Shown here: positions 6,837 to 15,811 of the stretch, in pieces
Layout of the letters: every line of letters starts with the position of its first letter
How positions within the stretch are numbered: position 1 is the stretch's first letter
Assembly: GCA_963700895.1 (NCBI GenBank)
Contig: CAVOZI010000016.1
Location: 186,001 to 250,000, forward strand
Source: Anderseniella sp963700895
GTDB lineage: Bacteria; Pseudomonadota; Alphaproteobacteria; Rhizobiales; Aestuariivirgaceae
Direction of reading: 5' to 3'
DNA: 64,000 bases
Notes under the pieces: model-generated
What the model was told of the DNA's origin: nothing
Database searches by the model: none
What the model saw: only the letters and a program-made list of their open reading frames with translations
Made by a program: the position numbers and the translations under genes

Positions 6837-9344
6837 ATGCATCGTGCCATCAAATTGTTTGTCGCCAGTTTTGCCGTTCTGTCCGGGCTGGTTTCTTCCG
6901 GCCTTGCGAACGAAGCGAGCGATTCGGGATCACCAAATGCAACCCAGGTTCTGAACGGCAAGCAGTTACCTCCGCCCGTTCCCGAGTTCGGCGGCACGAT
7001 CAAGCAGGAAGCGCTTCAATCCAAACCCTGGTGGCCACCCCGGGTCGTGCCACCGGAAGGCGCTCCCAATGTTCTCATGATCATTACAGATGATGCGGGC
7101 TTTGGCGTTCCCAGTACATTCGGAGGTGTCGTTCCCACACCGGCGATGGATCAGTTGGCCGAGGAAGGACTGCGTTACACGCGCGTGTTCTCTACAGCGC
7201 TTTGCTCTCCGACCCGGGCCTCGCTCATCACCGGCCGAAACCACCATTCGGTTGGATTTGGCGTGATCTCCGAACAGTCTACCGGCTACCCCGGCTACAA
7301 CAGCATCATTCCCAAGGACAAGGCTACCATTGGCCGGATCCTGTTGGAGAACGGCTACAATACGGCCTGGTTTGGCAAGAACCACAACACGCCGGCCTTC
7401 GAGTCGAGCCAGTCCGGCCCGTTCGATCAGTGGCCGACGGGAATGGGCTTTGAATACTTCTATGGCTTTGTTGGCGGCGATGCCAATCAGTGGCAGCCGA
7501 ACCTTTTCAGAAACACGACGCAGATCTATCCCTTCGAGGGCAAGCCAGAATGGAACCTCATCACCGGCATGGCGGACGAAGCCATCGACTGGATGACACG
7601 GATGGATCAGATCAATCCGGCCAAGCCCTTCTTCATCAAATACGCACCGGGTGCCACACACGCACCGCATCACCCGACCAAGGAGTGGGTCGAGAAGATC
7701 CGCGAGATGAAGCTCTTTGACGAGGGCTATGACAAGCTGCGCGAAACCATTCTGGCCAACCAGAAGCGGCTTGGCATCGTCCCGGAAAACACAGAGTTGC
7801 CGGCGTGGCCTGAAGACAAGCTCAAGCACTGGGACCAACTCACCGACGTTGAGAAGAAGCTGTTTATCCGTCAGGTCGAGGTGTTTGCAGCCTATGCCGC
7901 TTACAGTGATCACGAGATCGGTCGTGTCATCGAGGCTGTTGAGAACCTGGGCAAGCGCGACAACACGCTGATCATCTACATCAATGGTGATAATGGCACC
8001 AGCGCGGAAGGTGGGCCGCTTGGCACGCCGAACGAGGTGGCGTTCTTCAATGGCGTCAACATGATGCCTGCAGAAACCCAGATGAAGTGGTACGACGTGT
8101 GGGGGACCGAAGAGACCTACAATCACATGTCGGCCGGCTGGTCGTGGGCATTTGACACACCATTTCCCTGGTTCAAGCAGAATGCTTCTGCTCTGGGCGG
8201 CATCAACCAGAACATGGTGGTGTCCTGGCCAGCCCGCATCAAGGACAAGGGCGGATTGCGGGAGCAGTTTGTTCACGTGATGGACGTGGTGCCTACAGTT
8301 CTTGAAGTGGCAGGCATAAGCGCGCCCGAAGAAGTGGATGGCATCAAGCAGAAGCCGATCGAAGGTACCAGCTTTGCCTATACCTTTGATGCCGAAAACG
8401 CCAAGGCACCGGAACGCCACACCACCCAGTACTTCGAAATGATGGGTCAATGGGCCTTGTACCATGAGGGCTGGTTCCTCAGCACCAAGGTCAACCGGGC
8501 ACCTTGGGAAGCGTTTGGCGCTGCCAATCCGGATCCGCTGAACAATCAGGAACTCGAACTCTACGACCTCACGACGAACTTCAACCAGACGGACAATATC
8601 GCTGACAAGCACCCCGAAAAGGTTGCGGAACTGAAAGCGAAGTTCATCGAGGAAGCACAAAAGTACCAGGTCTTCCCGATGGATGCGTCAGTGGCCTCCC
8701 GGGTAATCTCACCACGGCCAAACATCACTGCGGGCCGCAGCGAGTTTGTCTACACCAAGGCGATGATCGGGCTGCCGCAGGGCAACTCGCCATCATTGCT
8801 CAATACCTCATACACGATCACGGCTGATATCGAGGTGCCGGAAGGCGGCGCGGAAGGCATGATCCTGACGTCAGGCGGTCGATTTGCGGGTTACGGGTTC
8901 TATCTGCTCCAGGGCAAGCCTGTGTTCCTGTGGAACATGATCGACCTTGAGCGGATCCGCTGGGAAGGACCCGAAGTACTGCAACCTGGTCACCATGTCA
9001 TTGAGTTCGACTTCAAGTATGACGGTCTCGGTGTTGGTACGCTTGCTTACAACAGCATGAGCGGGCTGGCCCGAGGTGGTACGGGCACCCTGAAAGTCGA
9101 CGGCAAGGTGGTCCAGACGCAGAAGATGGAAAAGACACTGCCGATGATCCTGCAGTGGGATGAAGCTTTCGACATTGGCTCGGACACGCTGACGGGCGTC
9201 AATGACGCTGACTACAAGCCGCCGTTCCCGCTGACTGCAAAACTCAACAAGCTGACGATCAAGGTGGATCGGCCGCAGCTCTCGCCAGCGGATATCAAGA
9301 CGCTTGAAGAGGCCATGAAGAAGGCAGCAGCAGGTCGCGAATAA
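6837..9344 (+). CDS. Sulfatase (arylsulfatase family), complete
   Basis: An 835-residue exported type I sulfatase. The signal peptide is residues 1-24 (ending GLANEA). The metal-binding start is LMIITDDAGFG (~80-90). The formylglycine motif is C-S-P-T-R with Cys at about 123, followed by LITGRNHH. Further family marks are the WFGKNHN segment, THAPHHP (~275) and NGDNG (~383). The C-terminal ~200 residues form a beta-rich region seen in long alphaproteobacterial arylsulfatases. GGGGAGG lies seven bases before the ATG. A hairpin at 9352-9382 follows, then the DUF2092 gene. It needs a formylglycine-generating enzyme not present here. Substrate unknown. Confidence 0.95.
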   Translation: MHRAIKLFVASFAVLSGLVSSGLANEASDSGSPNATQVLNGKQLPPPVPEFGGTIKQEALQSKPWWPPRVVPPEGAPNVLMIITDDAGFGVPSTFGGVVPTPAMDQLAEEGLRYTRVFSTALCSPTRASLITGRNHHSVGFGVISEQSTGYPGYNSIIPKDKATIGRILLENGYNTAWFGKNHNTPAFESSQSGPFDQWPTGMGFEYFYGFVGGDANQWQPNLFRNTTQIYPFEGKPEWNLITGMADEAIDWMTRMDQINPAKPFFIKYAPGATHAPHHPTKEWVEKIREMKLFDEGYDKLRETILANQKRLGIVPENTELPAWPEDKLKHWDQLTDVEKKLFIRQVEVFAAYAAYSDHEIGRVIEAVENLGKRDNTLIIYINGDNGTSAEGGPLGTPNEVAFFNGVNMMPAETQMKWYDVWGTEETYNHMSAGWSWAFDTPFPWFKQNASALGGINQNMVVSWPARIKDKGGLREQFVHVMDVVPTVLEVAGISAPEEVDGIKQKPIEGTSFAYTFDAENAKAPERHTTQYFEMMGQWALYHEGWFLSTKVNRAPWEAFGAANPDPLNNQELELYDLTTNFNQTDNIADKHPEKVAELKAKFIEEAQKYQVFPMDASVASRVISPRPNITAGRSEFVYTKAMIGLPQGNSPSLLNTSYTITADIEVPEGGAEGMILTSGGRFAGYGFYLLQGKPVFLWNMIDLERIRWEGPEVLQPGHHVIEFDFKYDGLGVGTLAYNSMSGLARGGTGTLKVDGKVVQTQKMEKTLPMILQWDEAFDIGSDTLTGVNDADYKPPFPLTAKLNKLTIKVDRPQLSPADIKTLEEAMKKAAAGRE

Positions 9345-9351
9345 CGCAACT

Positions 9352-9382
9352 GCATGCGCGTCCCCAACAAGGGCGCGCATGC
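9352..9382 (+). terminator. Hairpin after the sulfatase gene
   Basis: A perfect 9-base stem (GCATGCGCG / CGCGCATGC) with a 13-base loop starts eight bases after the stop. There is no T-run, so it may act as an attenuator or mRNA stabiliser instead of a strict terminator. Confidence 0.4.
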
Positions 9383-9492
9383 CTGATTGAGCTACCGCTG
9401 GCGAAAGGCCGAGAACTGGCTGAAATGAGCCATGTATCTAATTGATCGACATAACGTCGATTAGCACCAGTCTTCAGGAGAGGACATCTAGG

Positions 9493-10296
9493 ATGATAAA
9501 TCGAATTGGGAGGTCTGTCAGACTTGCCGCAAGCACCTCAGCGCTCGCTTTGACCATTAGTCTGGTCGGCGCAACCGCTGCATCTGCAGGCGAGGCCGAA
9601 GCCAAGGCTCTGCTTAAGGCAATGTCTGACTACATGGTGGCACAGAAGACTGTCTCGCTGAGTTACGACAACAGCTTCGAAGTGGTTTCGAAGGATAGGC
9701 AGAAGTTGCAAGTGGTAGCCTCCGGAACCATCGGCATGAGCAGGCCTGATAAGCTCCGTGCCACACGCAAGGGAGGGTTTGCCGATATCGAGATGGTCTT
9801 TGATGGCAAGACCTTCACTATTCTTGGCAAAGACGCGAACACATACGTTCAGGCAGAAGTCCCGGGCACGATTGACGAGATGGTGGATGTCATCCGGGAA
9901 GAGCACCACAAGTCTATTCCTGGTGCCGATTTGCTGCTTTCGAATGTTTATGACGAACTGACGCGTGATGTTGTTGAGGTGTTGGACCTTGGCAGCGGTG
10001 TGATCGGAGGCAAGCAGTGCGACCATCTTGCATTCCGCACCAAGGAACTCGATTACCAAATCTGGATCGCCCAGGGCGACCGTCCTTACCCTTGCCGTTA
10101 TGTGATCACGACAACCAAGGTTGATATGGCGCCGCAATATACGCTCAACATCACGGACTGGAAAACCGGTGACGAGGTTGCCGCGGATGACTTCAGTTTC
10201 GAGGCACCCGATGGTGCGACGAAACTGGACCCGAAAGAGCTCAAAGCCATGACAGGCTTGAGCGACATGCCCCCTAATTTCTCGATAGGAGAATGA
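9493..10296 (+). CDS. DUF2092 family periplasmic protein
   Basis: A 267-residue exported protein. The signal peptide (INRIGRSVRLAA...AASAGEAEA) is followed by a beta-rich domain with the DUF2092 order: SDYMVAQKTVSLSYDNSFEV, then GFADIEMVFDGKTF, CDHLAFRTKELDYQIWI and YPCRYVITTT. The two Cys in those last blocks may pair. The fold resembles LolA/outer-membrane lipoprotein-sorting types, but the role is unknown. ATG 9493 is chosen over 9442 because AGGAGAGG stands before it and it begins the signal peptide. The stop is followed at once by the next gene. DUF2092 genes next to sulfatases are a recurring arrangement. Confidence 0.88.
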   Translation: MINRIGRSVRLAASTSALALTISLVGATAASAGEAEAKALLKAMSDYMVAQKTVSLSYDNSFEVVSKDRQKLQVVASGTIGMSRPDKLRATRKGGFADIEMVFDGKTFTILGKDANTYVQAEVPGTIDEMVDVIREEHHKSIPGADLLLSNVYDELTRDVVEVLDLGSGVIGGKQCDHLAFRTKELDYQIWIAQGDRPYPCRYVITTTKVDMAPQYTLNITDWKTGDEVAADDFSFEAPDGATKLDPKELKAMTGLSDMPPNFSIGE

Positions 10297-10298
10297 TC

Positions 10299-10511
10299 AT
10301 GACGTTGTTCAGGAAAATTGGTCTGGTGGCAATTGCCGCGACCTTGGGTGTTGCGGCAGCGGGGCTTAGTGAACGCCTGTCTGGTCCAGGTGCCTTCGGC
10401 CTTGTTTCATCTGCACAAGCCAGGGTTGGGCGTCCGCTGACGCCTGTAAGCGTAGCCGGCGTGACCCGACGCACGGTTCGGCGGTGTGCGGCTGGCGTGT
10501 ACTACTGTTAG
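10299..10511 (+). CDS. Small exported Cys-ended peptide
   Basis: A 70-residue protein. The first ~22 residues (MTLFRKIGLVAIAATLGVAAA) make a signal or anchor segment; the mature end is basic and finishes R-R-C-A-A-G-V-Y-Y-C. The ATG is two bases after the DUF2092 stop, with GGAG at seven bases, so the two genes are coupled. An ATG at 10293 overlapping the stop is less likely because the ribosome site would be too close. Family not known to me. Position suggests a partner of the DUF2092 protein or sulfatase. Confidence 0.65.
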   Translation: MTLFRKIGLVAIAATLGVAAAGLSERLSGPGAFGLVSSAQARVGRPLTPVSVAGVTRRTVRRCAAGVYYC

Positions 10512-10661
10512 TGACTGGAAGGCTGCTTTCTGGGGTAGGGCAATGTAAGCTAACGCAAGGCATCGCTCGCTAAAACTTGGTTGTCCGGCCAGCCGACTAG
10601 GTGCAACGTACCTCTCATTTGATCAAAACGCAGAGGGAGATAAAGCAATGAAGGCAGGGGT

Positions 10662-11102
10662 TCATTTGAAATACCCCACTTCCCGGCAGACCCGTTCGAG
10701 CGTCTGGACCACATCCTCGCCCCTTTAGGAGAACCACGGATCCGTCGCCGGCGCATATCGCGAATGCGTATCGACGATGGTCAGAACACGCAGCTTCCTG
10801 CCCGTGGCCAGCTGGTCATGGACAAAATCCATCGCCCAGACCTGGTTCGAATGCGTGGCATCGGTTCTGTCTTCCCTGAGCTTGGCCTTCACCCGCCGTT
10901 TGGGCGTCTTGTTCCGCAACTGAAGGCCCAACTCGTTGTAAAGCCTGCGTGTCCGCTTCATGTTGATCGTCCAGCCCTCACGCAGCAAAAGAACGTGTAC
11001 ACGGCGATATCCGTAGCGCACGCGCGTCTCGCAGATCTCCTTGATCCGCTGCTTCAGAGGAGCCTGCTCACCGCGCCTAGACTTGTATGTGTATGGTGTC
11101 AA
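10662..11102 (-). pseudogene. IS3-family OrfB transposase remnant
   Basis: The frame shows RVRYGYRRVHVLLLREGW, KTPKRRVKAKLRED and VWAMDFVHDQLATGRKLRVL. This is the first part of an IS3-group DDE integrase with the first Asp (AMDFVHD). After DPWFS there is an in-frame TAA; reading through it gives RGEDVVQTLERVCREVG, which still fits the family, so the stop is a nonsense mutation in an old copy. The rest of the domain is deleted beyond 10662. No terminal repeats were found. Confidence 0.8.
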
Positions 11103-11126
11103 ACGCTTGTTTGTTACGGTGTCAGT

Positions 11127-12117
11127 ATGAAGATCAACATTCCACTCATTAGAGCCGGTGCACTCTCTCCCATCATCCGATGGGCGAGTGATACTGGAAA
11201 GCCGATTGATGAGATCTTGTCCGAGGCTGACATGGAGTATGTCTCCCTCGCGGACATTGATACGCCGGTGCCTATGCGCAATGCTGGGTTGCTTCTGTCA
11301 ATCCTTGCGCGGCTTGAAGGACCGAATGTGTGTTGCCGCATTGCCTTTGACTCGGACATCATGGAACTGGGCCCAATTGGGGCAATCGCACTGGCGGCAC
11401 CAACTCCCCGGCTGGCTCTTGAAGCGGTCAGCATGAACATGGCAAGCCATAGCACGCATGAGGTGATTTCTGTTGAATCAACCAGTGCATGCATAACGGT
11501 GGGGTATGGGTGTTCTGTACGCTTCGAACCGATAGTGCTGCATCTGATACAGCAATATACCGCGTCACTGATCTATCGCTTGATCAGCGTGACGGCTAAC
11601 GACGAACCCCCGTTTACCAGCGTTTCGATGTTTCCGCATCCGGAACACGGTTTGACTCACTTGTCAAAGTGGTTTCAGGTCCAACCTCGTACTGAGCTAG
11701 ATGGCTATATGCGCATTGAAGTGCCTGCCAGATTGGCGAACAAAGCATTTCGAATCTCCGGTGATCGGGTCGTCGGAGCCTATGGAAAACTAAACCTTGA
11801 CCGGATCGATACAAGCCTCGAAGGAACTATCGAATTCTATCTTGCAACTGCACCTGGGCACAGGCAAGCCGTCTATAGATCGTCTGGCCATAGCGGCAGG
11901 CTGCTCGCGCCGCACGCTGCAACGTGCTCTGGCCGAGCGCAACCTAACATTTTCCGATCTGCTTGATGACGTTCGGCGGCAAATTGCAACGAAAGAACTC
12001 GCGAACCAATCAGTATCTCGAACTGACCTTGCCAGAGCACTCGGATACTCCCGGCAATCAACATTGTCCCACGCTATGCGGCGATGGAAACCATCATCCG
12101 ATAGCAAGAAGTGGTGA
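11127..12117 (+). pseudogene. AraC-family regulator, frameshifted
   Basis: Reading from ATG 11127 gives an AraC-type N-terminal ligand region (MKINIPLIRAGALSPIIRWA to about residue 230). The C-terminal helix-turn-helix (GKPSIDRLAIAAGCSRRTLQ ... ALGYSRQSTLSHAMRRW) is in the +1 frame, reaching a stop at 12117. The switch must lie between about 11795 and 11840 and needs one extra base removed. Both halves look well conserved, so the break is recent or a sequence error. If intact it would encode a ~330-residue regulator, perhaps of the downstream barrel and lipase genes. The last helix is shorter than usual. Confidence 0.75.
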
Positions 12118-12425
12118 AAGCTCAAATCTTGTGCAGATTTATTGTGCGATGTCAGACCAACCTCGTTCTGTCTTCTAAGCTGGTCCATGCGGCAATTTGA
12201 ACCCGACTCGCTTGTGATCCCAGTACTTGGCCAAGTTGGCACGAAAAAGCAACGCCTTCCCAATTGCCTGAGTTAGTTTCCGTCGAGATCTGGGGCGATT
12301 GATGATGGACATCTTTGATGCCTGTCAAAGCTTCCCGCAGCGTCGGTCATTGCCTACTGGAACTTGTCCCGCCCGCTCGCGGGCAGCGTCTGATAGGAGT
12401 GCAGCGTCTAACAGGATTGATATCA
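12118..12425. other. Intergenic region
   Basis: No gene or clear signal is seen between the broken AraC gene and the small peptide frame at 12426. Confidence 0.5.
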
Positions 12426-12521
12426 ATGAAGTTCCGCCATGCCGCAGGTCTTTGGGTGACCTTTGGTTGCCTCTTGTTCGCCCCGCGTTGCGGATACTAC
12501 CCCTATCCACCGTGCTACTGA
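12426..12521 (+). CDS. Possible 31-residue exported peptide
   Basis: The peptide MKFRHAAGLWVTFGCLLFAP is followed by a short Cys/Tyr/Pro tail ending YPPCY. It has a basic start, a hydrophobic core and an AGGA site nine bases upstream. Like the 70-residue peptide at 10299, it precedes envelope genes and ends in Tyr/Cys. Very short, so doubtful. Confidence 0.35.
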   Translation: MKFRHAAGLWVTFGCLLFAPRCGYYPYPPCY

Positions 12522-12584
12522 TGAATCAAGCATCATTATGCGGATGTTGAGTGATCGTACCCACATCGAGATGAAAGAAAAATC

Positions 12585-13340
12585 ATGACTATTGCTAAAC
12601 GTAGCGCGAAAATCCTGGCTCTGGCCGCTGCCATGTTTTCTGTGTCAACCACGGCCAATGCCGCGGACTTGAGCTACGGGGAGCCTGTTCAGGCTCCAGC
12701 CGTGCATGGGTCGATTACGGCTTATGGGTGGTATGTGTTTCCCGGTGGGGACATAACCATCGGCGAAACATCAATTGGCATAGGCGACGGCAATGGCGAC
12801 ACGAGCCTCTTCGACATTCTCGACGGCTTCTTCATGGCGAATGGCGAGATACGATACGGTGAGTTCGGCCTGTATGGTGACATACTCTATGCGGCCTTGA
12901 GCAATGAGACATCTGGACAAGTGTCGCGCGGCTGGGAGTTTGATGGCACCATTTTCACCGGAGCACTCAGCTACGAGGTTGCCAGATCAGATGCCGGGTG
13001 GTTGCAGGTTCTCGCTGGTGCCCGCTACTGGTCGGTGGATACAGGCGTTAACCTTGGCGGCTTATCGGGGCAAGCCAGTGACGACTGGGTCGACGCTGTC
13101 GGCGGGTTGCGCGGCCGCTACGATCTTTCACCGTCTATCTTCGTTGAGGGAACAGGATTGGTTGGCGGTGGCGGTTCGGACTTTATGTGGGATGTTTATG
13201 GAGGGCTCGGCTATCAATTCACCGAGAACTTCTCCGGCAGTCTTGGCTATCGCGGAATGGGTGTGGACTACACCAGTGGCCGAACCACACTGGATATAAC
13301 GTTCCAAGGACCAGTCGCTGGTCTGACGCTGCGGTTTTAG
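12585..13340 (+). CDS. Outer-membrane beta-barrel protein (Omp25-like)
   Basis: A 251-residue protein with a signal peptide (…STTANAADLSYGEPV) followed by amphipathic beta strands. It contains GEIRYGEFGLYGDILYA, an LAGARYWSVD strand and VDAVGGLRGRYDL, and ends V-A-G-L-T-L-R-F. The aromatic C-terminal residue and the alternating strands are typical of 8-stranded barrels. It likely sits in the outer membrane. The ATG is preceded by GAAAGAAAAATC. The porin-like gene starts 17 bases after its stop, so they form an operon, perhaps also with the lipase. Confidence 0.85.
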   Translation: MTIAKRSAKILALAAAMFSVSTTANAADLSYGEPVQAPAVHGSITAYGWYVFPGGDITIGETSIGIGDGNGDTSLFDILDGFFMANGEIRYGEFGLYGDILYAALSNETSGQVSRGWEFDGTIFTGALSYEVARSDAGWLQVLAGARYWSVDTGVNLGGLSGQASDDWVDAVGGLRGRYDLSPSIFVEGTGLVGGGGSDFMWDVYGGLGYQFTENFSGSLGYRGMGVDYTSGRTTLDITFQGPVAGLTLRF

Positions 13341-13357
13341 GCCAACCTAAAACGCTG

Positions 13358-14533
13358 ATGTCACCCTTGAGATGGATTACCTGCTGTTGCTTGTTGATTG
13401 CTTTTCAGTCTGTGCAACCAGTTGAGGCAGCGGACTGGCCGAAACCTGAGGTCTCGACTGCATCGGGCGTTCAAGACGTGACAAGGCCCGGCCTACGCTT
13501 GGGTGATGAGGCCAGCTACGTTGAGATTTACGGGCAGATCAACAAGGGCCTGCTGATCTACGACGATGGCAGAACGTCGGATGGCTATTTCCCGGTCGAC
13601 AATGACAATTCCTCAACACGCGCAGGGATCTGGCTACGCCATCGGGTCGACCCGCAATGGTCGGTAGCTGTCAATGTCGAGGGTGAATGGGAGCCGTATT
13701 CCACCGGCTACGTGAACCAGCTGACCAACGGCAATGTCGACTGGGATACGGCGCTCTTGCGCAAGCTGGAAGCCTACATCGACGTTGCTGCCTTCGGCAG
13801 GTTGTGGCTTGGCCAGGGCAGCATGGCTTCCGACGGCACGGCGGAAATTGATCTATCCGGAACCAGCCTTGTTGGATATTCGTCGGTCGCCGACACTGCG
13901 AGTGCGCAGTTATACCGCCTTGATGACGGGACGCTATCATCGGTCTCGGTAGGCAATACCTTCAGCAATCTGGATGGTCTCGGGCGCAAACTCAGGGTTC
14001 GGTATGATACTCCATCCCTGGATGGCTTTGTGCTCGCCACATCAATTGGGCAGCAGGTCATACCAAGTCGTTCAGGCGATACGGTCTGGGACGTGGCGCT
14101 CAAATACAATGCCACCTTGGCCGACTATAAGCTTGCAGCAGCCATTGCCTTTTCTGACCCTGGAGGGTCTAGCCGAGGTGTCCTAGATGGTTCCGCGTCG
14201 GTTCTGCACGCCCCAACCGGCTGGAGCCTGACCGTCGCCGCAGGTTACGAGAACCAGAGCACCCGTGATCGCCAATTTGGCTACGCCAAGCTCGGTCACC
14301 AGGCTGAGTACGTCGATGCTGGTACCACGTTCTACTCTGTCGATCTATACTATGGAGATGACATCAGGACGAATGCGTCCGAGAGCTGGTCTGTGGGCGG
14401 ACAGCTGGTTCAAGAGCTCGAGACTTGGCGCAGTGAACTCTACCTTGGCCTTCGATCCTATGTGTATGAGGACGACAGCAACGACTATGAACGTGGATTT
14501 TCGACGTTAGCTGGCATCCGTGTAAAACTATGA
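13358..14533 (+). CDS. Porin-like outer-membrane barrel
   Basis: A 391-residue protein with a signal peptide (MSPLRWITCCCLLIAFQSVQ ... VEAADW) and a barrel of porin type: YGQINKGLLIYDDG, STRAGIWLRHRVD, VAAFGRLWLGQGSMASDGTAE, SATSIGQQ-like strands, and a final strand FSTLAGIRVKL. The GRLWLGQGS block is like the strand-turn of gram-negative porins (G-x-x-x-x-G-R-x). ATG 13358 is chosen because it begins the signal peptide; the open frame reaches further up inside the previous gene. A truncated relative lies at 6155-6240. The lipase follows 64 bases later. Confidence 0.85.
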   Translation: MSPLRWITCCCLLIAFQSVQPVEAADWPKPEVSTASGVQDVTRPGLRLGDEASYVEIYGQINKGLLIYDDGRTSDGYFPVDNDNSSTRAGIWLRHRVDPQWSVAVNVEGEWEPYSTGYVNQLTNGNVDWDTALLRKLEAYIDVAAFGRLWLGQGSMASDGTAEIDLSGTSLVGYSSVADTASAQLYRLDDGTLSSVSVGNTFSNLDGLGRKLRVRYDTPSLDGFVLATSIGQQVIPSRSGDTVWDVALKYNATLADYKLAAAIAFSDPGGSSRGVLDGSASVLHAPTGWSLTVAAGYENQSTRDRQFGYAKLGHQAEYVDAGTTFYSVDLYYGDDIRTNASESWSVGGQLVQELETWRSELYLGLRSYVYEDDSNDYERGFSTLAGIRVKL

Positions 14534-14597
14534 TGTGCCTATTCCGGCGAACCGTCGTGAGTGCGCTGATTGACTTTCCGCAAAAGAGGATCATCGA

Positions 14598-15546
14598 ATG
14601 TTAAGTCTTGTTACCTTCCGCCGGATTGGCGCGATGATCATTTTGCTGGTCGGGGTTCTAACAAATCACTCAATCTCAAGCTCGGCGAAGTCACCCGACA
14701 TTGATTTCGATCTTCTCTACCGTGCGGCCCAAATTGCCAATATGGCTTATGACGGCAAATCCAAGATTTTCTGGAGAACTGAAGGGCAAGTCCGCCTGGG
14801 TCGCCACGCCGGGAACGTCGGATGTTCAGTATGTCATTGGCTATAACGATCAGCGGAAAATACAGGCGATCGCAGTCCGGGGAACAGCCAACGACACCAA
14901 CTGGACGCTGGACAAGGACACCCATGCTCTGAAAGATCAGAAGAGCGGCATTCTAATGCACCGTGGTTTTAGGACGGCGGCCGAAGCGATCTATCGTGAC
15001 CTCAAGCCGCGACTCAAGCCCGGCTACACCACCTATCTCACGGGGCATTCCCTCGGTGGCGCTGTGGCGGCGATCCTGGGGATCTACTTGCAGGATGATG
15101 GTGTCAAACTTGGCCGTATCTTCACTTTTGGCCAGCCAAAATTCACCAACGTGGCTGGGGCCAGGGCATATGAAAGCCTGCCCTTACTTCGGGTGATTTA
15201 TCAGAATGATACCGTGGCCCTGTTGCCTGACAGCGATGCCCAGGGTGATCAGGAATTCGCTCACATTGGACCCGTCATCAACCTCCTGAGTGGACCCTAC
15301 TATGTGTATGGAACGGCCCAGCAGACGCTGCAGTTTTCGCAGGGCTCATTTTCGAAATTTCTAACGCAAGTAAGTCTGCCTGATCATAAGATGAAATGGT
15401 ATCTGCAAGGTCTGCGCGACAAGCTCAACGGGGCCAAGGAAGTGAGCTTCAAAGACCGAAACAAGTATATTGTCCGGCACAAGTATGGGACGGGCGTCGA
15501 GACGGCGCCGACCAAGAAAAAGTTCAACTTCAATCCTCATCCCTAA
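14598..15546 (+). pseudogene. Class 3 lipase, one-base frameshift
   Basis: The first frame from ATG 14598 gives a signal peptide and IDFDLLYRAAQIANMAYDGK. From about 14770 the +1 frame continues with ELKGKSAWVATPG, the oxyanion and elbow region (AVRGTANDTNW, MHRGF, and T-G-H-S-L-G-G with the nucleophile Ser), the Asp region (NDTVALLPDS) and a late His (FAHIG). Removing one T from the TTTT run at about 14766-14770 restores a single ~315-residue exported lipase (SKI-SGELKGK). Active-site motifs are complete, so the protein would work if the frame were intact. The C-terminal ~55 residues are duplicated just downstream. Confidence 0.8.
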
Positions 15547-15566
15547 GGGCTGCCTTCAACCTGTAA

Positions 15567-15776
15567 TTGATTGCGCAGATGCGTTGTTTCAATGTGCCGG
15601 CTAAGCGTATACCGGACCACAAGATGAAGTGGTACCTGCAGGGCCTTAAGGACAAGCTGGGCAATGCAGTCAGGATAGATCCCCGTGACCGGGAGAAACA
15701 CATCGTCCGCCACAAGGCAGGAACAGGTGTGGAGACCGCACCGGTCCAGAAGCAATTCAACTTCAACCGGCATTAA
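15567..15776 (+). pseudogene. Partial duplicate of the lipase C-terminal tail
   Basis: The frame reads IPDHKMKWYLQGLKDKL, then IVRHKAGTGVETAPVQKQFN and FNRH-stop. It aligns across ~55 residues with the lipase end (LPDHKMKWYLQGLRDKL ... FNFNPHP). There is no ribosome site and no catalytic part, so it is a gene fragment made by tandem duplication followed by deletion. Divergence is moderate, with an exchanged middle (GNAVRIDPRDRE against NGAKEVSFKDRN), which implies age. A further relic of the same tail is at 3128-3160. Confidence 0.75.
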
Positions 15777-15811
15777 TGGCGGCAGGGTTTGTTCCGCTTT
15801 TGGAACTAATA

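Noticed and set aside
6966..8660. A 564-codon open frame antisense to the sulfatase gene
   Set aside because: It is the mirror of a well-conserved sulfatase, has no ribosome site and no family resemblance; GC-rich codon bias explains it.
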